Origin: Deltaproteobacteria bacterium
GTDB taxonomy: Bacteria; Myxococcota; B64-G9
Direction of reading: 5' to 3'
Assembly (NCBI GenBank): GCA_030622135.1
Contig: JAUXGL010000021.1
Coordinates: forward strand, 1 to 35,156
Length of the DNA stretch: 35,156 bases
Shown: positions 1-6,798 of the stretch, piece by piece
How the letters are laid out: each line of letters opens with the position of its first letter
Numbering within the stretch: the first letter of the stretch is position 1
Notes under the pieces: generated by a model
What the model saw: only the letters and a program-made list of their open reading frames with translations
What the model was told of the DNA's origin: nothing
Databases searched by the model: none
Position numbers and translations under genes: made by a program

Positions 1-30
1 AATGTTGCCTCTCCTAATGTTGCCTCTCCT
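1..30. repeat. 15-bp perfect tandem duplication
   Basis: The unit aatgttgcctctcct occurs twice head to tail (1-15 and 16-30), ending at the stop codon of the adjacent minus-strand gene. Because it touches the window edge, more copies may lie outside. It is non-coding as far as can be seen. Confidence 0.85.
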
Positions 31-3000
31 ATGGATAGTACTCGTCGTGGCCTATGTCGAATCCGCCGCCGGGGTCGGGGCGGGATTCCAGGTCGATGTC
101 GTCGGTCGGGGCGGTGCTGGAGAACATGCCGGCGTCGATGGCCGCGCTCCCCGGAATCAGTCGAGCCGTGGATTTCTCCCAGTCCTGTCCGGGCTCGGTC
201 AATCCCGGCAGGTCGGCGAAGTTGCCCGCGCAGGTGGGGATGCCGGCGATGGCGTTCAGGGCGGCCGGGGAGTAGTCGGTGGTTACGGAGTGATCGGTGA
301 CTCGGACGTAGGGCGGTGCGTTCGGATCGGTCAGGTCGTCGCCCTGGATGTAAAACAGGTTGGAGGAGAGCTCTGCGATGTTGCTCGAGGTTCCGGTGGC
401 GACCCACTCGGTGATGCACAGCCGTTCGCTGACCCGGTCATAGGGGTCGTCCTCGTGGGAGTAGATGATGTTGTTGATGAGCGTAAGCCCGTCGGGATCG
501 ATGTTGTCGGCAAAGACCGGCCACTTGTTGATGCTGTTGTGATCGGGCGGGGGATCCCAGGGTTTCAGCATTTGGTCGGAATCCAAGGTGTTGTTGACCG
601 CCAGCACGCCGGAACCGCCTCGCTGCCACAGCGCTATTAGGAAGTTGCCCTTGGTGGCGGCCAGGTGGTTGTTGGTGAGGTACGGCGCGGTGGCGCCGGT
701 GGGGATGTTGAGCTCCACCACCGCGCACCAGGTGACCACTCCGGCGCCCATGGCCCCGTTCTCGGGCTGCTGGGCGCAGGATGCGCCGTTCTTGTCGAAT
801 ACCGTGCCGCGGGAGGGCAACTCGCCGGGGACCGGGCCGAGCAGAAAATCGTCGTTGGGCGGCAGCCCGTCTCGGTAGGCTGTCGCCGGCGGAAGCTCGG
901 GCGAGGGGTCGGAGGGGATGTCCGGGTTGGCACAGCCCTGTTTCGTGAAGTTCTGGTAGGAGCCCGCGCGTATCTCGTTCGAGAGGACGGTGACGTTCTG
1001 GGTGTCGATCAGCCACAGGCCGATTGCCGAGGGCGGCAGGCGACGCTTCAGGGGAACCCAGTGAATCGTGGTGCCGCCGCCGAAGATGCCGGACATCTGC
1101 TCGTTGGGCCGGCCGTTGTCCCGGATGGTGGCGTTCTGGCTGCCCACCAGTAGGATGCCGACCGCCACGTCCGCGCCTTCGCCGGTGTCGCCCGGGTTTT
1201 GGCAGGGCTGCGCCCACCAGCTCGAGCCGCCGGCGATCATCTGGTTGCCGCTGATGGTCAGGAGATTGGACTCGCCGGCCGCGGTGGTTCCGTCGCGCAG
1301 CACGTACCCGTCGGCGATGCCGGCACTCAGTGCCCGGCCCGCGGAAGTCCAGGGAGTTCCCACCGCGTCGTTGTTGGTAATCGAGGTTCGATCCGTGCGC
1401 CGCAGGTTGACGGCAATGGACCGCTGGCCCTTACTGGTTTCCGCACTGATGTTCTGGTTTCCGTCGATCAGGGCACCCACCCGGCGAGTGTCGGTACCCT
1501 CCAGGTCGATGGCGATGGCGGTGTCGTCCTCCGAGTTGACCCGGATGCCCTGGTTTCCGCGGATCTCCGCCCAGGTGCCCTCGGTCAGGTGGATGCCCCG
1601 GCAGGTGCCGGTGCAAGCGGAGATCTGAAGTCGGTTCATGTGCAGGATCCGGGGCGAGGCGGTGGCGCCCACGTCCACCACCACCAGAATCCCGGTGGAA
1701 TCCTGCGCGCTGCCGGCAAAGTCCGACACGATTTGGCCGCCCAGGATGGTGGGGGCGGCGGTCCCCGCCATCGCGACTCCGGCGTGGATGTACACGCCCA
1801 CCGGGGAGTTGCCGTCGGCCAGGGTGATGTGGCAGTCGGAGATCTCCGGCGATGCGTTCACAACACTGACCGTGTTATTGCCCGAGACCGACTGCTGAAT
1901 GGCGAAGTGATGGATCCGGCCGGCGTGACCGGCCTGGAAGCGCAAGCCCGAAGCGATGGAAGCGATGATGATGGGCCGGTCGGTCGAGAGGCTGCCGCTG
2001 GGGTCGAAGCCGCCCAGCAGATCGGGTGTGTTCGGGCTGGAGGGAAGGTTCAAATCTTCGGTGAAGGTTCCGGCGCCGATGACGCAAACGCTCGTGTCGG
2101 CGCTGTTTTTGGCCTGGTTCAGGGCGGTGTCGATGGAGCCCAGGGGATCGCCCAGGGTGCCGGTCCCCGACCCGCCCGCTTCCACCCACACGCAGGCGTC
2201 CACCTCGACTATGATGTCGACGGAGGTTGAGTTGGTGGGATCGAAGTCGTCCCATGCCAGGACGGTCAGGTTGTAGGTACCCGGGGACGTCGGATTGCCC
2301 CAGTCGACCGTGGTCTGGTAGGGCGAGGAGCCGTCGCTGGACTGGCAGGCGGGGTCGCAAGAAAGCTCGCCCACGTCGGGGCCGGTCCAGTCGAAGTTCA
2401 GGGGATTGTCGCCGTCCTGGTCCCAGGCACCGGCGGTGATTGAGAGGTGTGTTCCGGCCGCGACGTGCAGGCGCCAGGCGGTCCCGTCGAAGACGGCGCT
2501 GGAGACGTTGTTGATCTCCGGCGGTCGGTTGATCATCTGGACGTCGATTGTGTCGGTGGCGTAGCTGTTTACGGTGATGCGGACGGTGTAGACGCAGTCC
2601 TTTTTGGCGAGCAGGTTGGGCATGTCCGCTTGGATCTGGGAGCCGTTCCGCCATTCGCTCTGGTCGTGCAGGGTCACGTCTGAGACGGCGCAGGCGGCCG
2701 CCGGCTGCGCGTCGATTACCTCCCACAGGCGGGCCCAGGCCCACGGCGCCGCGGCGTTGGGATCGTCCGGGGTGAAGTTGGCCTGGATCCAGGTGGTGCG
2801 TCCGTGGCTGACCGGCCGGGGCTGGGGACCCCACTTGTTGATGATTACGCTTATCGGCGGGCAGCTGGCGGCGTCCTCCAGGTCGGTGAGCCCGTCGCAG
2901 TTGTTGTCGATTCCGTCGGTGCAGTCCTCGGCGGCGCCGGGGTGGACGGCTATAGCGCCGTCGTTGCAGTCGCCGCCGGATATGCCCGGGTTGTCGCCCT

Positions 3001-4678
3001 GGGTGTCGTTGAAGGGGGAGCACTCCACGTAGTTGTCCGAGTCGTCATCGGTCTCGTTGGCCGGGATGGTTCCGGTGCAGGCGTTGTCGTTGCCGTCGCA
3101 GACCTCGGTGGCGCCGGGGTAGGAGGCCGAGTCGTCGTCGTCGCAGTCGGGCCCGTCGATGGTTACGTAGGCGTCGCAGCCGGCGTGCCAGTTGTCGGAG
3201 TCGGCGTCCTTGCAGGTGGCGCAGGAGACCCAGTTGTTGGCGTCGTTGTCGTCGCAGTCGCCGCCGCCGGATATCCCCGGGTTGTCGCCCTGGGTGTCGT
3301 TCCATCCGGCGCACTCTACCCAGCCGTCCGAGTCGTCGTCGGTCTCGTTGGTCGGGATGGTTCCGGTGCAGGCGTTGTCGTTGCCGTCGCAGACCTCGGC
3401 GGCGCCGGGGTGCGAGGCAAAGTCCGAGTCGTCGCAGTCGGGGCCTACGATGCTCACGTAGGCGTCGCAGCCCGTGAAGGATCCGTCGGAGTCGGCGTCT
3501 CTGCAGGTGGCGCAGGAGACCCAGTTGTTTTCGTCGTCGTCGTCGCAGTCGGGACCGCCGATGGTCACGTAGGCATCGCAGCCCACGTAGGAACCGTCGG
3601 AGTCGGCGTCTGTGCAGGTGGCGCAGGAGACCCAGTTGTTTTCGTCGTTGTCGTCGCAGTCGGGGCCGTCGATGGTCACGTAGGCGTCACAACCAACGTA
3701 GTGACTGTCCGAGTCGTCGTCTGTGCAGCCGGCGCAGGAGACCCAGTTGTTGGCGTCGTCGTCGTCGCAGTCGGGCCCGATGCAGTCGTCGCCGGTGCCG
3801 TAACCGTCGCCGTCCATGTCGGTGCACCGCAGGCAGCAGTCGCCTTCCCAGCAGGTATTGTCGCTCTCGTTGCAGTCGGGGCCGTTTATGCTGATGTAGG
3901 CGTCGCAGCCCCCTCCGTACCAGTCGTCGCCGTCGGCGTCCCGGCAGGAGGCGCAGGAGACCCAGTTGTTCTCGTCGTTGTCGTCGCAGTCGGGGCCTAC
4001 GATGCTCACGTAGGCGTCGCAGTTGCCGTGGTGACCGTCGCCGTCCGAATCGCCGCAGGTATCACAAGATGTCCAGTTGTTCTCGTCGCCGTCGTCGCAG
4101 TCGGGGCCTACGATGCTCACGTAGGCGTCGCAGTTGCCGTAGTGACCGTCGCCGTCCGAATCGCCACAGGTATCACAAGATGTCCAGTTGTTTTCGTCGT
4201 CGTCGTCGCAATCGGGGCCCTGGCAGCCCGGCCCGTCCCCGTAGCCGTCGGAGTCGTTGTCGGTGCACACCTGGCAGCAGTCGCCCTGGCTGCAGTCGGA
4301 ATCCGAGTCGTCGCAGTCGGGGCCCTGGATGCTTACGTAGGCGTCGCAGCCGGCGTAGTAGTCGTCGCTGTCCCCGTCTTGGCAGGTGTCGCAGGATGTC
4401 CAGTTGTTCTCGTCGTCGTCGTCGCAGTCCGGGCCGGTGCAGGTGTCGCCGGTGCCGTAGCCGTCGCCGTCCTCGTCGGTGCAGCCGCTCGTGCAGCAGT
4501 CGCCCTCCCAGCAGCTCTTGTCAGTGTCGTCGCAATCCCAGCCCAGGCAGTCCTGCCCATCGCCGTAGCCGTCGTCGTCGCGGTCGATGCAGTCGGGCGC
4601 GGCGGCGTCGCCGCAGCTCGAGCAGCCGGAAAGACTCACGACAATTCCCAAGAACAAACAAAAAATGGTTTTGTTCAT
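29..4678 (-). CDS. Large MopE-like Asp/Cys-rich surface lipoprotein with beta-helix C-terminal half
   Basis: This encodes a predicted 1549-residue outer-surface lipoprotein. Residues 1-18 are a lipoprotein signal peptide ending in a lipobox (LSGC, Cys19). About residues 25-620 are a string of Asp/Cys repeats (GPDCDD, NNWxSC, and eight copies of CDAY[VI][ST]I). Some carry the PGAxExCDGxDNxC signature of the MopE/putative metal-binding motif family, so Ca or Cu binding is plausible. A PKD/Ig-like stretch follows at about 640-810. The remainder resembles right-handed parallel beta-helix passenger domains, and the protein ends in a GFDIGHDE motif common in such proteins. GGAGG stands 9 nt before the ATG. 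Two neighbouring repeats are almost identical, which suggests recent duplication. Function is inferred to be adhesion or surface structure; the ligand is unknown. Confidence 0.88.
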   Translation of the reverse strand: MNKTIFCLFLGIVVSLSGCSSCGDAAAPDCIDRDDDGYGDGQDCLGWDCDDTDKSCWEGDCCTSGCTDEDGDGYGTGDTCTGPDCDDDDENNWTSCDTCQDGDSDDYYAGCDAYVSIQGPDCDDSDSDCSQGDCCQVCTDNDSDGYGDGPGCQGPDCDDDDENNWTSCDTCGDSDGDGHYGNCDAYVSIVGPDCDDGDENNWTSCDTCGDSDGDGHHGNCDAYVSIVGPDCDDNDENNWVSCASCRDADGDDWYGGGCDAYISINGPDCNESDNTCWEGDCCLRCTDMDGDGYGTGDDCIGPDCDDDDANNWVSCAGCTDDDSDSHYVGCDAYVTIDGPDCDDNDENNWVSCATCTDADSDGSYVGCDAYVTIGGPDCDDDDENNWVSCATCRDADSDGSFTGCDAYVSIVGPDCDDSDFASHPGAAEVCDGNDNACTGTIPTNETDDDSDGWVECAGWNDTQGDNPGISGGGDCDDNDANNWVSCATCKDADSDNWHAGCDAYVTIDGPDCDDDDSASYPGATEVCDGNDNACTGTIPANETDDDSDNYVECSPFNDTQGDNPGISGGDCNDGAIAVHPGAAEDCTDGIDNNCDGLTDLEDAASCPPISVIINKWGPQPRPVSHGRTTWIQANFTPDDPNAAAPWAWARLWEVIDAQPAAACAVSDVTLHDQSEWRNGSQIQADMPNLLAKKDCVYTVRITVNSYATDTIDVQMINRPPEINNVSSAVFDGTAWRLHVAAGTHLSITAGAWDQDGDNPLNFDWTGPDVGELSCDPACQSSDGSSPYQTTVDWGNPTSPGTYNLTVLAWDDFDPTNSTSVDIIVEVDACVWVEAGGSGTGTLGDPLGSIDTALNQAKNSADTSVCVIGAGTFTEDLNLPSSPNTPDLLGGFDPSGSLSTDRPIIIASIASGLRFQAGHAGRIHHFAIQQSVSGNNTVSVVNASPEISDCHITLADGNSPVGVYIHAGVAMAGTAAPTILGGQIVSDFAGSAQDSTGILVVVDVGATASPRILHMNRLQISACTGTCRGIHLTEGTWAEIRGNQGIRVNSEDDTAIAIDLEGTDTRRVGALIDGNQNISAETSKGQRSIAVNLRRTDRTSITNNDAVGTPWTSAGRALSAGIADGYVLRDGTTAAGESNLLTISGNQMIAGGSSWWAQPCQNPGDTGEGADVAVGILLVGSQNATIRDNGRPNEQMSGIFGGGTTIHWVPLKRRLPPSAIGLWLIDTQNVTVLSNEIRAGSYQNFTKQGCANPDIPSDPSPELPPATAYRDGLPPNDDFLLGPVPGELPSRGTVFDKNGASCAQQPENGAMGAGVVTWCAVVELNIPTGATAPYLTNNHLAATKGNFLIALWQRGGSGVLAVNNTLDSDQMLKPWDPPPDHNSINKWPVFADNIDPDGLTLINNIIYSHEDDPYDRVSERLCITEWVATGTSSNIAELSSNLFYIQGDDLTDPNAPPYVRVTDHSVTTDYSPAALNAIAGIPTCAGNFADLPGLTEPGQDWEKSTARLIPGSAAIDAGMFSSTAPTDDIDLESRPDPGGGFDIGHDEYYP
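3979..4200 (-). repeat. Near-identical 111-bp (37-codon) intragenic tandem repeat
   Basis: Two consecutive 37-residue units of the lipoprotein gene (DENNWTSCDTCGDSDGDG followed by H[YH]GNCDAYVSIVGPDCDD) differ at only a few bases. The offset measured between identical landmarks at 4020 and 4131 is 111 bp. More diverged copies of the same unit flank them, so the array probably expands and contracts by slippage or unequal recombination. Boundaries are approximate. Confidence 0.75.
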
Positions 4679-4843
4679 AGCAACTGGCCTCCCTTTATGG
4701 TGAAACGTATCTACCCATTCCTACACCGAAACGTCGTAAAATAGAACCCCCGGGGAGATAGGGTTGACTCCAGGGGCCGAAGTGGTCTGACCGTGCGATC
4801 GGGCTTGACAGCGGGGAGTAATAGATTCATTCTAGGGATGCTC

Positions 4844-5221
4844 ATGAATGAACCGAAAAGAATTCTAGTGGTGGAAGACTCGCCGGCCATGCGGCAGCTC
4901 ATTTGCTATGCCCTGAAGAAGATCGATGGGCTGGAGGTGCTGGAAGCCAACGATGGTGTCGATGGCTTGAGCAAGCTCACCGGCCATAAGTTCGACATGC
5001 TGATCGTCGATATCAACATGCCCATCATGGACGGGCTCAAGCTGATCGACATGGTCCGCAAGTTCGATGAGTACAAGGACGTTCCCATCATCATCATTAC
5101 CACCGAGTCGGCCGGGGAGGATCGCCAGCGGGCAATCGCCTTGGGCGTGAACGAGTACCTTACCAAGCCGGTCCAGTCGCAGCAGATCATCGAATCCGCC
5201 AAGAAGCTTCTGGGGATCTAG
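4844..5221 (+). CDS. Single-domain CheY-like response regulator
   Basis: This is a 125-residue receiver domain with no output domain. The acidic pocket is E11-D12, the phospho-acceptor Asp is D56 (IVDINMPIMDG), the switch Thr is in IIITTES at about 86-87, and the conserved Lys is K108 in LTKPV. It is likely a CheY-type phospho-relay protein acting by protein-protein contact. The ATG at 4844 was chosen because AGGG at 4834-4837 sits 6 nt before it and the domain begins right after; an ATG at 4838 and one at 4793 are alternatives. A TTGACA hexamer at 4805-4810 could be a -35 element, but no convincing -10 follows it. No chemotaxis genes are adjacent, so the partner kinase is unknown. Confidence 0.92.
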   Translation: MNEPKRILVVEDSPAMRQLICYALKKIDGLEVLEANDGVDGLSKLTGHKFDMLIVDINMPIMDGLKLIDMVRKFDEYKDVPIIIITTESAGEDRQRAIALGVNEYLTKPVQSQQIIESAKKLLGI

Positions 5222-5248
5222 CCGCCATTTCTTGCCAATTTACGCAGT

Positions 5249-5270
5249 AGCCCTCCTTTAACGGGGGGCT
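5249..5270. terminator. Possible hairpin between convergent genes
   Basis: Agccctcc and ggggggct can pair (one G-T wobble) around a 6-nt loop, in the 66-bp gap between the convergent receiver and DUF1848 genes. There is no clean U-tract on either strand, so termination is only suggested by position. Confidence 0.3.
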
Positions 5271-5292
5271 TCACCTAACGGGGGGCTTCACC
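5259..5292. repeat. 17-bp perfect tandem duplication at the DUF1848 stop codon
   Basis: The unit taacggggggcttcacc is present at 5259-5275 and 5276-5292. The second copy contains the stop codon (5288-5290) of the minus-strand gene, so the duplication copied the gene terminus and its 3' flank. Confidence 0.9.
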
Positions 5293-6115
5293 GGGCGTAG
5301 CAGTAAGGGCAAGCGTGGCGACAGGTGTTGTAGGCGCCGATGTCCCGGCTGTGGGTGCACCGGCAGTGCTTGCGCTGGGAGGGATCCTTTTTCCATGGGC
5401 CGCTGATTCCCCACAGACTTTCGATTAGTTCGCCGTCGACGCAGCGGCCCGGGGAGATGCCCATATCCGAGTAGTCGCGTTTCTGGGCGCAGGTGAAGAT
5501 CTCGAGTGAATCACCCCGAGCCATGTCGGCCAGATCGCAGAGCAATTCGTCTGTTTCCGGCCGGTCGGCCGCGTCCGTGTCGAAGACGTACCCTTTTTTT
5601 TCGAGGGGACGGAGGTTTTGTCGGGTCTTGTTGTAAAAGTCGATCAGGCTCACCACTACCCGGCGGGTGTGGGGCCCGAGCGTGTGGCAGAGGTTTTCGA
5701 ATGCGCGGCGGTGGTAGTTGGTGTCGGTGCGGTTGGAAATAATGACGGGATCGTACCTCCAGACGACGCGCCGCGGGCCGATCCTGTCGCTGAGATCGAT
5801 GAAGCCGGCGACGCGGTCGGGAAGCGGGGGCAGGTTGGGCTCCAGGACTTGGGGGTAGTCGTTGAGAGTGAACTGGAAGTAGAACCGGTGGCCCATTTTC
5901 TCGATGTTCGCCAGGTGCTCGATCAGGGGAGCGGGATGCTTGCTCCAGAAGACGATGGCCAAGACCTCGTCGGGAAGCAGCGATATCTTCGAGACCTGGT
6001 CGGGATTGTAAGGGTTTTTGACTTCCACGAACCCTTCCCGCAGCCGGTGCATGAACCACTCGGAGTGGAAAGCCGGAATATCCGTGCGGCGTGAGGCGCT
6101 GACGATATTGGCCAT
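5288..6115 (-). CDS. DUF1848 family protein with C-terminal CX3CX2C cluster motif
   Basis: This 275-residue soluble protein begins ANIVSASRRTDIPAFHSEWF and carries the NP, PDEVLAIVFWSKHP, FQFTLNDYP and VWRYDPV blocks that I recognise from the DUF1848 family. The length is about normal. The last 25 residues hold five cysteines: C251 and C253 (HCRC), then C265, C269 and C272 in TCRHACPYCYAR. The latter is CX3CX2C with an aromatic residue before the last Cys, exactly the radical-SAM [4Fe-4S] signature, but placed at the C-terminus rather than near the N-terminus. A metal cofactor is therefore likely; the reaction is unknown. The gene is transcribed alone, convergent with the receiver gene and divergent from the coiled-coil gene. 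Confidence 0.85.
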   Translation of the reverse strand: MANIVSASRRTDIPAFHSEWFMHRLREGFVEVKNPYNPDQVSKISLLPDEVLAIVFWSKHPAPLIEHLANIEKMGHRFYFQFTLNDYPQVLEPNLPPLPDRVAGFIDLSDRIGPRRVVWRYDPVIISNRTDTNYHRRAFENLCHTLGPHTRRVVVSLIDFYNKTRQNLRPLEKKGYVFDTDAADRPETDELLCDLADMARGDSLEIFTCAQKRDYSDMGISPGRCVDGELIESLWGISGPWKKDPSQRKHCRCTHSRDIGAYNTCRHACPYCYAR

Positions 6116-6205
6116 TGGGGATTCATTGTACCGGATTAAGGGCCTTGAAAACAGGAGACGGTTGCATTCGGATAGTGCGTTTTCGAGGGGGGGAGTTTCC
6201 TTGGG

Positions 6206-6236
6206 TTGACAGGTCGCTTGGCATCCGGGTTATGCT
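6206..6236 (+). promoter_or_regulatory. Probable sigma-70 type promoter
   Basis: TTGACA (6206-6211) and TATGCT (6231-6236) are separated by 19 bp, 18 bp upstream of the coiled-coil gene start. The -35 is perfect; the -10 matches 4 of 6; the spacer is slightly long. Confidence 0.45.
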
Positions 6237-6253
6237 GATTTTGAGAGGTAAAC

Positions 6254-6790
6254 ATGGCCGACAAGGATCGCGTGGAGAAACTCAAGGAACGCAACTCCCA
6301 TCTGAAGGAACAGCTGAAGAAGTCCGAGAAACTGATGACGGAGTTTAGGAAGAAGATCGAGGCTGGGGCCAAGACTTCCACTTCAAAAGGAGAAAAAGTT
6401 CCGGGCCGGCCAGCCGGTAAAGTCAAACAGAAGCTGGATGAAGATGAATTGGCCAAGGCCAACCGGGAACTTAAGCGGCAGCTTGAGGTGCAGAGACGGG
6501 AACTCGAGGCGTTGGCGGGCAGGCATAACCGGGATATCAAAGCGGCCCAGGACGAGCGCGATGAGCTGGTTCGCCGGCTTCGGCTCGCTCAGAAAGCTCT
6601 GGCCGAGAAAGGGGAGTCATTTGAAGATGAACCGACGGTTTCCTACACCCAGGAAATGGAAAACGTGATTGAAAAAGAGAAGGGGACGATCGCCCAGGCG
6701 GCGCAGTTCACAGAGGAAGAGGCCACCGAGTCGTACTTTGTGGATGAAATACTGGCCCAGAAGGCGAAAGACGAAGAGGAAGACAGCTAG
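6254..6790 (+). CDS. Small coiled-coil protein
   Basis: This predicted 178-residue cytoplasmic protein is very rich in Lys, Glu, Arg and Gln. Two helical stretches with heptad-like spacing (about 5-37 and 60-120) flank a Gly/Pro/Lys linker (about 38-58). The C-terminus is acidic and ends EEEDS. There is no signal peptide, membrane segment or recognisable enzyme motif. GAGAGG about 6 nt before the ATG supports the start. It converges on the PilZ/coiled-coil gene with only 8 bp between stop codons, so the two may share a terminator or interfere. A scaffold or structural role is possible, but I do not recognise the family. Confidence 0.75.
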   Translation: MADKDRVEKLKERNSHLKEQLKKSEKLMTEFRKKIEAGAKTSTSKGEKVPGRPAGKVKQKLDEDELAKANRELKRQLEVQRRELEALAGRHNRDIKAAQDERDELVRRLRLAQKALAEKGESFEDEPTVSYTQEMENVIEKEKGTIAQAAQFTEEEATESYFVDEILAQKAKDEEEDS

Positions 6791-6798
6791 CGCCTCGC

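Noticed and set aside
2804-4744. A 646-codon open frame on the plus strand opposite the Asp/Cys-rich lipoprotein
   Set aside because: It reads as Val/Ala/Gly repeats (VVVVAVGA) that mirror the GAC/GAT-rich repeats of the real minus-strand gene; it has no signal or domain and is an antisense by-product of codon bias.
6218-6236. TTGGCATCCGGGTTATGCT resembling a sigma-54 promoter
   Set aside because: GG and GC are 12 bp apart instead of 10, and a TTGACA/TATGCT pair explains the site better.
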